Below, in pieces: positions 1-11,325 of a DNA stretch of 64,000 bases (positions are counted from its first letter, which is position 1; every line of letters begins with the position of its first letter). Source of the stretch: Hemerocallis citrina. Its lineage: Eukaryota > Streptophyta > Magnoliopsida > Asparagales > Asphodelaceae. A program made the translations under genes and the position numbers. The DNA lies in assembly GCA_017893485.1 (NCBI GenBank), contig CM030363.1:111161073-111225072 (forward strand), in the 5' to 3' direction. A model generated the notes under the pieces. That model saw only the letters and a program-made list of their open reading frames with translations, was not told the origin of the DNA and did no database searches.

Positions 1-888
1 ATATGACACTAATGCACACTTGTTCGGATTCTATGCATCCCATACTAAATAGGTCCGAGGGCAAGCCCTTAATCGTACTTCATCTTGTAGGGTTCAGTCC
101 CTCATCATGACTTAATCTACAACTGTAACTACGGTAAGTATCCTAGATGTTTTCTGACATACGAACTCATGTCTAGGCGCCCTGGAGGGAATCCCAATGC
201 ACCGACACATGACTCATCATGCAGGCATCCTGTGGTAATTCAGCTCCTTCCATAGACATGACAACACCCGCAGTCGTCCAACACCCCACGAGCGTCGCCA
301 CCGGGACGGTACTCTGGAGCAGTATCCACGCTCTATCATGACTCATCATGGGACATCCTGGAATACTCTCTCGCCGCCAATCCAATGGCCCTCATACTCA
401 ATGTTTTTCTCTTACTTTCATCACATCTTCACTATGTATTTAGTCCTTATTTATTAGAATCATGAACAAAATCAAAGCTCTAGAGTTAGCCTCTCCACTA
501 AACCGGACTTAATCATTCATTCAAAATGACCATCCTTGGTCTTTCATTTCATTTTTCATTTCATTTCTTTCCAATTGCCGGTAGGAGACTTAGCTACTCT
601 TTTGTTTCAATTTCAATTCACAATTACTAAAAATCTAAGCATTTCCAGCTCATGAGTTCATTTTTCATAATCACAATAGACTTTCTTTTTCATGTTCATA
701 GTTTCCATAATCATGTAAACTTTCATAAATTCAAATAAATGATTCACTTCATTTCAGGTATAAAAATTCAAGCAAAGACAAACAGAGATTACTTAAACTG
801 TCACATCTAATAATCATTTAACATAAGATTCGCAATCTTTATCAAAAAACAAAATCATAGAATTCCTGATATGTGAAAAAGTAATATG

Positions 889-1127
889 GACAGTCGACTT
901 AGAGCTTATCTAGTTGACTTGTTCAGCCAAACAAAGTCCTTCAATAAACTGCTCGGAAGAGTCGACTGCTGCACATGGCCAGTCGGCGGTTCCGCAGCGT
1001 TAAATATTCAAATATCATTTACAGGGCAGTCGACTGTCATTCAACCCAGTCAGCTGTTCTGCAGAGTTCAATTATGTAACTTTTCAAGTTCAGTACAGTC
1101 GACTGTTATACACATTCGGTCGACTGA
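889..1127. repeat. Cluster of palindromic CAGTCGACTG-like motifs
   Basis: Seven or so copies or near copies of the 10-bp palindrome CAGTCGACTG (core GTCGAC) lie in 240 bp, often followed by TTCTGC-like sequence. One more copy is near 1483. The same motif clusters at 48629-48986 in LTR J, so it belongs to this LTR subfamily. The function is unknown. Confidence 0.75.
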
Positions 1128-1866
1128 ACAGGTTAAATTTTCAAATTAAGGAATCATTCCTTCATTCTATTAACACATCTTTCTTTGTCACACTAGAATA
1201 CGCTCATGCCAACATAAACATGTAATTCGTATCTGTTTATTAACATCACAACATAGTTTTGGATTAAATGTAAATTTCACATAACTAGTGTTTTCTTTTC
1301 TCAAAAGAAATGCTAAACATACATTTTTCTTTTACTCATCATTTACTTACGGAGATGAATATTGATCACAATTTAGCACGCTAGAACATCAAATTAACAA
1401 TTCACATTAAAATACGTCGTTCCATGAAAATCCGAACTGTACATATTTCATTTCAATATACCAGTTGACAGCTCACACGACCGGTCGACTGTACAGGTCA
1501 TTTCCAATTCTCTAATTAATATAGTCCTTTTTCATTCGTTCGTATTTTCTACACTATATACAACATGGAAGATACCAATTTAGCAATCATTCTATTACTT
1601 CAGCTTGCACATAGATACACAATTCAATCTTCAATCTTAACATGAATCCTAATTTAGAAGTCATGAGAAACACCCACCTTGTTGACGAAATAACGAATCC
1701 CATAAAGCTTCTTAATGCGATGCACGACTCCTTGCTCCTTGCTCCGCACCGAAGCTCCCTCTATAGTGATGATCGGCCTCCAAAGTACGCACTCTCAACT
1801 CTCTTACAATATGCCTCTCTTATAAATGAAATTCTTAGTGTAAAAGAAACAAATGAGTGAGGGAGG

Positions 1867-1874
1867 TATTTATA
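1867..1874 (-). promoter_or_regulatory. Probable TATA box of LTR M
   Basis: TATAAATA on the minus strand, in a 'gtataaatacctccctcac' setting like that of the other minus-oriented LTRs here (31606, 40075, 45807). It would drive element transcription leftward. Confidence 0.5.
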
Positions 1875-2396
1875 CTAAATTCTTGGGTGAAATGGAGGGC
1901 TAGGATTTAGTAGATGGTTATGAGATGGAGGGTTAGGATGAGAGGAGTTGTAGTAACTACCCACAACTAGGTAACCACCCAATGCATGATACCCACTTCT
2001 CCAAAACTGGCCAAAGAAGAATAGTGTGCAATGCACACCATGTTGCATGCACGTGCTATTCTAGTCTCCATAATAAAAACTTGTACACATGCATTTTTTT
2101 ACATATAAAAAAAAAAATCTTTTGAAAGATGTTTACCTTACAAGTTGTTATTCAAACAATTAATTAATGGGCTTACATTGATGGGCCAAAAATATTAGTT
2201 TTTACAAAATAACTAAATTAGATTTTGGGCTTAAGTTTGTTTGAAAAAAGGCCTTTATAAAAATAATTTAACAAACATATATACATGTGCATATACTCAT
2301 CATTTATTATAAAATTTCATATTGCGAAAAATGGCACGTGCACACTACGTGCAAAATAAATAAGCAATTTTCATAAATGAAAATCGGGGCATTACA

Positions 2397-3339
2397 GTGT
2401 ATGCATAAGGATAGGCACTAGATGGTGATATGATGAAACAATACCAAATGTGAGTTATGGACTCCAGAATGATCTGCGGAGTGAGATAATCCCAGTATTC
2501 CGGGACGAGGGTATGGGAGGCCCTAGAATGATCTACGGAGTGAGATTGATCTCAAGTATTCCGGGATGAGAGTGACGCTCATGGGATATTTATGCAATGA
2601 GGGCTCCAGAATGACCTACCGAGTGAGCCAGTCCCCAGTATTTTGAGACGAGGGTATGAGAGGACCAGAATGATCTACAGAGTGGGATTGGTCTCCAGTA
2701 TTCCAAGGGCGAGAGCCAATACTTGCAAAATGTCTAAATCTCATAGTAGTCATGGTAGTAGGTTGCATAGCAAGGGATTAAACCCTATAATGTGGAGGAT
2801 GCTATGGGCTTGCCCTCGGGCCTATGTAGTATTATTGTATATAATCCGAACAAGTGTGCATTAGTGTAAATCCTGTGCATTGTGCTTTACTTGAATTCTG
2901 AATTCTGTATTTTCATTGTTCTCTCGACACACACACATCCATTTAGTTTTGTTTCACTTGATTTATTTATGAATCTTTTATGACTGTTTTATTTCATGTT
3001 ACGTGGCAAGTTTGTGATTGTGAGACTTTGGATGGCTATTGTTTTTATAGTATTGCGTCAGTTGTAATCAAATGATGTACCTGCAGTTGTCATGTTTTGC
3101 AGGAAATGCGAGTGAGTTGTTCAAGCAGAGTGGGAGCTTGGACTTGAGATGAATTAAGTTTAAGTGTTGGGTTGTGTTGTAATAAATATATTTAAATTTT
3201 CTTTTTTACAATGTAAGAAAGAACTGTTGTAATGTAAAGATGTAATTTTTCCTGTGTTTTTACTGTGTTTGGATTACATTGAAGTAAAGATTCTGGATTT
3301 GTGTCTCTTATTTCTAATATTGAAATTTGGGGCGCTGTA
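2397..3339 (+). mobile_element. Partial LTR of element L, plus orientation
   Basis: This is the 3' part of a Tekay-like LTR in plus orientation. It has the mirror-image block ('caagggattaaaccctataatg', 'ccgaacaagtgtgcattagtg'), then 'tattgcgtcagttgtaatcaa', and ends in TTTGGGGCGCTGTA at 3339. It is cut on the left by M. It abuts RNase H sequence of F exactly at its outer end. It differs strongly from the F 3' LTR at 41369-43460, so I read it as a separate insertion into F whose left side is outside the window, not as the 5' LTR of F. Confidence 0.6.
2464..2725. repeat. Degenerate ~60-bp tandem repeats in LTR L
   Basis: Four units starting 'ccagaatgatctacggagtgag' at about 2464, 2523, 2605 and 2665. 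Spacing is 59, 82 and 60 bp, and each unit ends in 'cagtattccgggacgag' or similar. Confidence 0.7.
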
Positions 3340-4080
3340 GATATGACGACATTATATCTAAATAGCAAAGGTGGAATTGTATACAGATCACAAGAGCCTG
3401 AAGTATATATACCAGCAGAAGGATTTGAATCTATGGCAGCGACGATGGTTGGAAGTCTTGGAAGATATCAGACCAGAAATTTTATACATTCTTGAGAAGG
3501 CCAATGTTGTGGCAGATGCACTTAGTAGGAAAAGAAATATATCCACTTTGATTGCAACCAAAAAGGAGTTGGATGATGAAATTAGGCAGGTCGGAATCGA
3601 GATGGTTACTCAAGGTCTGGGGGCAATTTTAGCTCGGTTGGAGTTTCAGCCAAGCCTGAAGGAGCAAGTCAAGGGGGCTCAGGAAGGTCAAGCAGATATC
3701 CAAGCAAGTAAGGAGCAAGTGAACGAAAGGAAACTTCAGAGTTTAGTATAAGTGAAGGATTACTGTCGTTCGGGAATAGGTTGTGCGTACCAAAGGATGA
3801 GGATGTAAGGGAACAAATCATGAAGGAAGCGCACACCACTCTACTTGCTCTCCACCCGGGAAGTACAAAGATGTATCAGGATGTAGAACGGTATTATTGG
3901 TGGGCTAGAATGAAGTGGAATATAGAAAAGTTTGTGGCCAGATGTCTTAAATGTCATAAGATCAAAGCAGAAAATAAGAAGTCCAGGGGATTACTAGAGC
4001 CGCAACCCATTCCAGAGTTGAAGTGGGAGACCATCAATATGGACTTCATCACGGGTATACCCAGGAGCTGTACGGATAAC
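3340..4080 (+). pseudogene. F pol fragment: RNase H C-terminus and integrase zinc finger
   Basis: The first frame (from about 3350) holds the end of the retroelement RNase [19 protein letters not shown], then a degraded [19 protein letters not shown] stretch. The frame stops at 3749-3751. The second frame (3781-4080) starts CVPKDEDVREQIMKEAH and carries an HHCC integrase zinc finger (H in EAH, H in LHPGSTKMY, CLKC) followed by INMDFITGIP, which contains the first catalytic Asp of integrase. The two frames differ, so at least one frameshift lies near 3750. A stop also precedes the RNase H motif (catTATATCTAAATAG). The left end is cut by LTR L and the right end by solo LTR E. It is non-functional. 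Confidence 0.85.
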
Positions 4081-4689
4081 TGTAACGCCCCGAATTCCCA
4101 ATACCGAGAACTCGAGACACAAACCAAAATCTTTACTTCAAATAGTCTCACAACAAAGAAAATACAGGAAATTTAAACAAATTTATTTCATCCCAGGAAG
4201 TTAAATTGTACAATGCAAAGCTTACATTAATTTTTACATCATAAATTACATTAATAGAATTCACTGTACAAAATCTTCACTTGAACATTCCACGATCAGC
4301 AATCCTGCTACTAAACAGACTGTTGGCATGTTGGTTGAATGTAACTGACGCAATGCTGATAAAACCAGTAACTCCAAATTCAATAATCAATATTTGATGC
4401 AAAGGAAAAATGTGCAGTCAAGTCCGAAGTGTCAGTGTATGCCATGCCCTTGAGTCTAATGCACAATTCCAAATGTACACAATGCACTTAGCCTACTGCA
4501 ATTCATTTGGAAACGTATGCATCTCATACTACATACTTTTCCAAATGCAACTTCAATGGAAATGTATACATCCTAAACTACATACTTCCCAAAGAGTTTA
4601 TTGTCTCCAAATCACAGGGTTCGATCCCTCGCTATGCATCCTACTCTTATACTCTTTTCCATTCCTGACATTCATCTACTGACTTATAC

Positions 4690-5060
4690 AGTCTGCAATT
4701 GGCGTGGTCTATCTTCGCTGTTGCAATCGGACAGTGATCCTCCTCCATTCCCGATCAGGCCGGTCATGGTCCTTCTCCACTCCGACAGGACAATGGTCCT
4801 CCTTCATTCACCTGCAATCGGACGGTGGTCCTTCTCCATTCCTGGTCAGTCCGGTCATGATCATTCTCCACTCCGACAAGACAATGGTCATCCTACATTC
4901 CTGTACAACCGGACAGAGGTCCTTCTACATTCCCGGTCAGGCCGGTCATGGTCCTTCTCCACTCTGACAGGACAATGGTCCTCCTTCATTCCCCTGCAAT
5001 CGGACAGTGGTCCTTTTCCATTCCCGGTTAGGCCAGTCATGGTCCTTCTCTACTGTGATA
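4690..5060. repeat. 91-bp tandem repeats in LTR E
   Basis: 'gcaatcggacagtgatcc'-type starts lie at 4723, 4814, 4905 and 4996, an exact 91-bp spacing, with 'ggtcatggtccttctccactc' in each unit. Reverse-oriented relatives ('ggaccattatcc') occur at 42600-42790 in the F 3' LTR. Confidence 0.85.
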
Positions 5061-6099
5061 GGAGCACCTCCCGTTCTTATGACTATACCTTAGGAATCAA
5101 CAGACGAGACTACGTCGCCCGTCTCCCTTACCAGGCAAGACGGCACTGCACGTGTCCCCTTGACAGGCGAGTACAACCACCCGACTAGTGTTTGTCCTAA
5201 CAATCAATGACATGCTCTGGTCTTAGGATACTACGACTAGTTCATATACCTAATTCTTACCAAATTTTATGAAGCCCGAGGGGAAACCAACATGGCCCCC
5301 AGACCAGGCTCAAGAGTTGGCCCAACATGGCCCAAACTTGACCTAGTGACAACAGCAATTCGACCTAGTCATTTGTCGTCCGCCCCTCGTTTGAATCCTG
5401 ACCCTATCTTCGTCCCACGATCAAAACTCCTTGGTTAGTCATCCACCGGTGCACGAAAAATGTCTCCATCCAAAGCATCTCGAGGTGATAAGGTTGCTAA
5501 TCATCAAGAGTCAAATGGATCGATAGCCCTAGGGAAATAACCACTACCTTGGACAAACAACATGCTAATACACATAGCCATTTAGATCTCAATACAGTGG
5601 ACATTCATAAGTCCAATCAAACATTTTCATTCATGATTCAAAATCTAACTATGAACTATCTAACTCCATGTATAGCTTTAACACGTAATAGACATACATT
5701 TCAACCCAAGCATGATCAATCATGATCCAAGATTTTCTCAAATCTTAGAAACACATTAGGTGCAACAAGCACAGCTCCAACATGATCAAAACAAGACTCA
5801 AAGTCAGAATAAACATCGATTAAGTCAATTCTAAAGCCCCGTTATGATGCAAGCATGTATTCAAATCAAAATAGTAAGCTACTAATCAACCTGTAGATAT
5901 GTTGTTTTGGATAAATCACACACTCAATAAAATTTCAAGTTCTTAGGTTTTTTGGAAAGATATATAAGTCTACTTCAAATTCTCACTTGGGAATTTCCAC
6001 AAGATAGTTCATTTAGGGAAAGAAAATGGCCAAAAATGCAAAACATTCTCATCAAATAGAAATATCAACCAGTCGCACAACAAAATTCATTAAAATTAG

Positions 6100-7150
6100 C
6101 AAATGATCTCAAAAGTCGATAAAATTTGGTAGGAATGTCCCAGAAACCTAGAATCATAATATATCCAAATTTTAGACAATAATTCCTAGTATACAAGAAG
6201 ATATGATATTTTGAATTGGACGTAAAATTTCACACAACAACAATACCATTTGTTAACAACAGCTGCAAGTTGCATTTTTAATAGATATCAATTTTTATTC
6301 AAAAATTATGAAACATGGTGGGATTGTTCCACACTAACTTACGGTACTACCGTAAAGATTTAAGGTTCAAATTCTCAATTAACAAAGAGTAATAATTTTC
6401 ATAGTAACAAGTACTTATAATGAAGACAAAGATGAACAATTTAGCTCAGTTATAAAAACATGAGTTTTGTGAAATATCAGATCATCTCCAAAATTTAATA
6501 AAATTGGTGGGATTTCTTTAGAAAAATATAAGAATCATTCATAAAAGTTCATCTTAAAATTCCTTCTATTTTAGACTGAAAGAATTTTCCAACCGAACAC
6601 AAAAATTTTTCAAGACAGAACATAAAACAGTTCATGTCTCCCTTATCCAGTATAGGTGTAACAATTTCTAAAAATATCAAACTTCATTCAAAAACTATGA
6701 AATTTAGGGGAATTGACATAGACATACATGATAACCTACTGTAAACATTTCAAATCTAGTTTCACAGTAATCATGGAGTTATGAATTTTACAAGTCAAGC
6801 ATGTAAATTCCAAACAGAACAGAAATTTACTTCACACCAGCAACATGTTCGAATTTATTAAAATATAAAATCACATTCAAAATCTAGGAAATTTTGTGGA
6901 GTGATTATAGACACGTATGAGAATCTAAAGTAAAAATTTCAACTCTAAATTCAAAGTATTCATGGAGTTATGAATTTTACAAGTTTTTCATGTTAATTAT
7001 TCCCAGAACAGCAAGTTAATTACAACAACATCAACAAGATTGATTTATTAAAAATATCAAACCTTAACCAAAAGTTATGAAATTTGGGAAACTTATTCTA
7101 GACATGATTGCTACTATCATAAAATGTTCAAGTCTAAATTCTATCACATT
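6100..7150. repeat. Degenerate ~190-bp tandem array in LTR E
   Basis: An AT-rich stretch with recurring 'tcaaaa-tatgaaatttggtgggattgttc'-like phrases at about 6107, 6298, 6486, 6690, 6875 and 7060. 'catggagttatgaattttacaag' occurs at 6773 and 6960. Units are heavily diverged. Similar periodic sequence is present in the LTRs of B (about 19990-20780 and 28430-29220). Confidence 0.5.
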
Positions 7151-7863
7151 GCCAAGATACAATTTTGTTCTACTTAAACATGCAAAGAGTTTTAGAGGGT
7201 CACCCACAATGTAATTTGTTGATTTCTTCTTGCTTCCCTCCCTCCTTGTTTGAACTCCTCCTCCTAACTCCCTTGCTCACCTCCTTGCCTTCTCCTCCTA
7301 GGCTTGATGAAGAGGTCTTGAAGTGTAGGAATGCTTAGGAATGAAAATGAAGAAACTTTTGCAGTATAGAAAGTGTTTAGGATTAGGAAAAATGAAGGAA
7401 AATAGGGTTTTGATGACACTATGGTCTTATATGAGGAGGGGGGTCGATGGCCGGCCATGGGGGGTAAGAGGGTGGTGGGTGGTTTTGGGGGTGACCACAC
7501 CCAACAAAACTATGAGCCATTGCCCATGGTTTCATGGTAGGGATTAATTATGGTGGTTTAGGGTTTTGGTTTGTACGAATAATTGTGCAAATACACAAAC
7601 ACACATACATATACACACATATATTTCATATATGTACTCATACAATAAATGAAAATTACATTCATACTACAATTATCATACAAAATAATTGTTAATAGAA
7701 CACTATACATTCCATCTCAATTATAGTTGAGACAACGTACAATTTAATTGAGAAATTATTTCCAATCCGGTCCAACAATTGTACCATTGTCGGATTCAAA
7801 ACATATTAAATATATGTCTCAATATTTACTCAATTAAAATTGAGAAAAATCTATTAATACGTG

Positions 7864-8655
7864 TGTGACGGTGTAAAAATGGCCTGAGGCCCAACCAGGG
7901 CCCAATACAATTCCCACTCAGAAAGGTAAAGATGGCAACCTGGTTCGGCTCCGGATCACTTCAGGGTCGGTGCCGAACCTCGTGTTTGCCCTCACGGTGC
8001 TGGCCTCCTCGTACTGACGAGCCTCAGTATCCCTCGGAGTCCGATCCGGAGCAGTCCTGCAGGCCGTCTCCCCTCTCTGGCGGGGCAGAAGGATGACCTG
8101 GCGCAGCCTAGGCCCTCCGATTCCCCCCAGAGGCACAGGGGGCTCACGATGGGCCACGTCAGCTCCAAATACCGCCAAGGGTTTCGCCACGTCAGCCCTA
8201 TACCACTCCTGGTATCGCCACGTCCGCCCTAAACCCCCTGGGCCTTCTGCCACGTCAGGCCCATGGGCTTTCGGATCCAAACCCGGCCCCCAAGTGGAAC
8301 CAAACCCGGTTGGGATTCTCTATAAATACTAGACCCACACCCACCTTTTGAGGTAATCAATCTTTTGCCACTTAAATATACCTAGTTATTGCTACTCTCT
8401 CACAGAGACTGACTAGAGCGTCGGAGGGTCCGCCACCGGGACAAACCCCGGTGTTTCAGGACCGTCTGCAGGTACACAAGACCTCGGATCCGACCCTTCC
8501 GATCCGAGCCCAACCTTCAACATCTTTCCGAGCTCACCGTAGGTCCCAGAAGGTCAACCGAAGGTCGGCAGACGAGCGGCAATCTCCTTCAATACAAATT
8601 GAGTCCGAACTCACACCTGGTGCTTCCACACGTTTCTCAGAAATAAACAGCATCA
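7864..8655 (+). repeat. D 5' LTR
   Basis: TGTGACGGTGTAAAAATGG to AAACAGCATCA. TATAAATA at 8321-8328 is the likely promoter. A conserved hairpin (CACCGGG-ACAAAC-CCCGGTG) lies at 8434-8453 in the presumed R/U5 part. Confidence 0.92.
8321..8328 (+). promoter_or_regulatory. TATA box of D 5' LTR
   Basis: TATAAATA in 'gattctctataaatactag', repeated in the right LTR at 16850-16857. K has the same box (TATAAATA, 59735-59742) about 90-110 bp before the conserved hairpin. Confidence 0.65.
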
Positions 8656-8658
8656 GGT

Positions 8659-8676
8659 TGGCGCCGTCTGTGGGAA
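8659..8676 (+). other. Primer-binding site of D
   Basis: TGGCGCCGTCTGTGGGAA starts three bases after the LTR. TGGCGCCGT... is the usual primer-site form of Tat/Athila-type plant gypsy elements. I do not assign the exact tRNA. Confidence 0.75.
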
Positions 8677-8736
8677 CAGCTGCTCCAGAAGCCGATCCGA
8701 CCCAGACCCTCAAAGGCCATCGACAGCCGAATCCTC

Positions 8737-10917
8737 ATGGCCTCCAAAGGCATGGGGGCTGCTTCCTCCGTCAACCAACGGGACTCGCCCCCGCCCACTG
8801 ATAAAGCCAGGCCGCGCACGTCGAAACACAAGGCTCCCTCTCGGGAGTCCCAAAGAAGCGTCGGCCGGCCAGCCCAGCCCGACCTCCGGGGAATAATCCT
8901 CAACCGCAAGATTATCCGCAGCAGGGGAAGGGCCGCTTCCAACCCGGTCCCGAATCATCCTAGGCCGCCGCCCGAGGTACGAAGACCCGCGCTCAGCCGA
9001 GTCGGAAGACAACCCTTGGAACTGCCAAACCGGGTCGAAGGAGCCCCCGTCACTCACAAGGAGTTCCAAGACTTCCGAAGAGAAATTCTGGGAGCCCTCC
9101 GACGGACCCCCAGGGAAGAAACCCCCCATTCCCAAACAGGGTCGGACGCCGAAGCCAGCGCGTCCCGCCCTTCAACGATCCAACCAGAAGACGATGACAT
9201 ACTCCTAAGGCGCCTACAAGAAATGGAGGACCACCTCGATCACATAGGGGACGGCGGCCAAAGAGTGCCTCAGGGGTACAGACCTGTCCGTCCTCCCTTC
9301 TCCGCCCCCATCCTCCAAGCAGAAATACCCCGGAATTTCCGACCCCCTCAATTCGAGACCTACGATGGCGAGGGAGATCCTGCTGATCACATGGAGGGTT
9401 TCAAAACCCTCATGATGATTCACAGCGCTTCGGATCCCCTGCTCTGCCGAGCCTTCCCGGCCACCCTTCGGGGTCCTGCTCGCGAGTGGTTCTCGAAACT
9501 CGCCCCCGGCTCCATTTACTCCTTCGACCAACTCGAGGGCAATTTTCTTGCCCATTTTGTCACTAGCCGGAAGGCCGAAAGGACCAGCGCCTCATTACTC
9601 GGGCTCAAGCAGATAGAGGGGGAATCACTCAGGGTGTTCGTCCGGAGATTTACCGCTGAGGCAAGGTCGGTCTCCTCCCTCGACCCAGGCGTCGCTTCAG
9701 CGGCATTCCGACACAACGTCCGCCCCGGACAGCTGAAGGCTTCTCTGGCCAAGAGACCCCCCGTCGACTTTCCCGACCTCCTTAATAGGGTCGAGAAATA
9801 CATTAGGGCAGAAGAGGCCCTTAATCCCGAAGATGCCAGGGATCCCACCGGGAAAGGAAAGCGGAAGACCGAGGAAGTCGAACCACCAAAGAAAGCTCCA
9901 AGGGACCCGGGGGCCATGAAGAAGGTCCCGCCAGTCCCCCGCTTCGAGAGGTACACTCCCCTGACGCATAACATATCCGCCATCCTCTTGGAAATCGAAG
10001 ACAAGGGCATTGTCCGACTACCCCCCCGATCTAATAACAATAAGAATCGAGACCAGCGCTTTTACTGCCGCTTCCACAGAGATCACGGGGACGAGACCGA
10101 CCAATGCCGAGCCCTGAAAGACGAAATTGAAGAACTCATTTCCAGAGGGTACCTCCGAGAATTTACCCGAGAAGGCCCACGGGATCGGCGAGACGCTAGG
10201 AACCGGAGGCAATCGCCTCCGAACCCTCCTCCAAACCAGGCCCAGGGTCGGGACCCCGATTCCGAGGGAGCCGCAGATATCCCTTTCATCTTGCACTGCG
10301 TCCACGGAGGACCGATGGGAGGTGAATCAAAAACTTCCAGAAAAGCCTTCATCCGAGAGGTGAACGCTGTCAGAGACAACCCCTCGCCCAAACTGCAATC
10401 AAGGCCGGTCTCCTTCTCAGGGGAAGACCTTGAAGGTGTTCGCTTGCCCCACTGCGATGCCCTCGTCATTAACCTTCACATGGCTAATTGTGAAGTCCGC
10501 AGGATCCTCGTCGACAACGGTAGCTCGGTGAATATTCTTTTCCTCGAAGCCTTCGAAAATCTCAGGTTACCCCGAGGCAAACTCAAGCCAGCCGGGTACA
10601 CCCTGCACGGATTCTCAGGCGTCCCTGTCGTAATAGAAGGGATTGTTACCCTCGACGTTACCGCCGGGTCGACTCCTGTCAAGAGGACCGAATCCATGGA
10701 CTTCATGGTGGTCAACGTCAAGGCGGCTTACAACGCCATACTTGGTCGGCCTGGACTATGCTCCCTACAAGCAGTGCCTTCGGCTTACCATCTGAAGCTC
10801 AAGTTCCCCACCCCTCAAGGAGTCGGCATCGTCCGAGGCAGCCAAGAAGCAGCGCGATCATGCTACATGACCACCGTCGGGGGAGGTGTGTTCCCCCTCG
10901 ACGCCGAACGAGCATAG
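8737..10917 (+). CDS. gag-pro: D gag-protease polyprotein (726 aa, intact)
   Basis: An uninterrupted frame. Residues 1-215 are basic, Pro/Arg/Ser-rich, with an acidic patch near 150-165. About 218-358 is a Retrotrans_gag domain (HMEGFKTLMMIHSAS, REWFSKLAPGSI, LRVFVRRFTAEA). Near 440 there is the Tat-type Cys/His nucleocapsid motif FYCRFHRDHG...QCRALKDEIEEL. Near 590 is an aspartic protease active site LVDNGSSVNILF (DNG instead of the usual DS/TG), followed by ILGRPGL. Gag forms the particle, and the protease would cleave the polyprotein. The stop at 10915-10917 ends the frame right after protease; no pol frame follows. The ATG at 8737 is the first in frame, about 80 nt after the LTR. Minus-strand frames in this interval are shadows. 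Confidence 0.9.
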   Translation: MASKGMGAASSVNQRDSPPPTDKARPRTSKHKAPSRESQRSVGRPAQPDLRGIILNRKIIRSRGRAASNPVPNHPRPPPEVRRPALSRVGRQPLELPNRVEGAPVTHKEFQDFRREILGALRRTPREETPHSQTGSDAEASASRPSTIQPEDDDILLRRLQEMEDHLDHIGDGGQRVPQGYRPVRPPFSAPILQAEIPRNFRPPQFETYDGEGDPADHMEGFKTLMMIHSASDPLLCRAFPATLRGPAREWFSKLAPGSIYSFDQLEGNFLAHFVTSRKAERTSASLLGLKQIEGESLRVFVRRFTAEARSVSSLDPGVASAAFRHNVRPGQLKASLAKRPPVDFPDLLNRVEKYIRAEEALNPEDARDPTGKGKRKTEEVEPPKKAPRDPGAMKKVPPVPRFERYTPLTHNISAILLEIEDKGIVRLPPRSNNNKNRDQRFYCRFHRDHGDETDQCRALKDEIEELISRGYLREFTREGPRDRRDARNRRQSPPNPPPNQAQGRDPDSEGAADIPFILHCVHGGPMGGESKTSRKAFIREVNAVRDNPSPKLQSRPVSFSGEDLEGVRLPHCDALVINLHMANCEVRRILVDNGSSVNILFLEAFENLRLPRGKLKPAGYTLHGFSGVPVVIEGIVTLDVTAGSTPVKRTESMDFMVVNVKAAYNAILGRPGLCSLQAVPSAYHLKLKFPTPQGVGIVRGSQEAARSCYMTTVGGGVFPLDAERA

Positions 10918-11325
10918 ATTACGGCCCGGCTAAATGTAAATCTGTTTTTGTGTAAACCCTCGTTTGTAAAGGGCTGCCTTAGCGGCCCTCCCTACCTTAT
11001 ACTAAAACTATCCCTTTTTGTCCGAACCCAAATGTCTCGATAATCTCAATACGAGTCCGGACCGAAAGTCCTTCCCAAAGCCCCACTTCGATCCCTCGCG
11101 GAACGATGGAGCCAGACCTTGCCTCCGACATTGCGTACTACACTACTGGCCGGAGCGAGGAAGGAAAAGGATTCTTCTTTCATACCCCTTTATTTTCGTT
11201 CCACAGAGAAAAAATAAAACGAAAGAAAAACAAAGACCGTTACAAGACCGCTCCACTCATCTCAAATCAGGAAGATCAGGGCCCCTCGGGCCCAACGAGG
11301 GACGAAGAGTACTTCGACCAAGCAA
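10918..11325. other. D spacer between gag-pro and the antisense gene
   Basis: No gene is seen. It holds the 3' flanks of two convergent genes. On the minus strand CTTGTAACGG (11237-11246) is a UGUAA-type poly(A) element about 85 nt after the stop of the 11326-11817 exon. Confidence 0.5.

Larger units (their letters stand above)
1..2396 (-). mobile_element. Partial LTR of element M (Tekay/Del-like), right part
   Basis: This is the right part of a long LTR lying in minus orientation and running off the left edge. It ends in GGGGCATTACA, the outer end typical of the long LTRs here. The block with ACACTAATGCACACTTGTTC, 'gggttcagtccctc' and 'cggtaagtatcctagatgt' recurs at 17970-18120, 37735-37880, 43735-43830 and 47705-47850, always in LTRs of this kind. 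It is inserted in LTR L; GTGTA (2397-2401) would be the right target duplication, but the left one is outside the window. No gag or pol is seen. The short open frames at 886-1149 and 1642-1860 have no recognisable product. Confidence 0.7.

Noticed and set aside
2397..3339. 5' LTR of element F
   Set aside because: It abuts F sequence exactly at an LTR end, but it skips gag to RT and differs far more from the F 3' LTR (41369-43460) than paired LTRs should. A separate insertion is the simpler reading.
8710..10469. Minus-strand frames opposite D gag-pro
   Set aside because: Shadows of the GC-rich intact sense frame; no splice structure or similarity.
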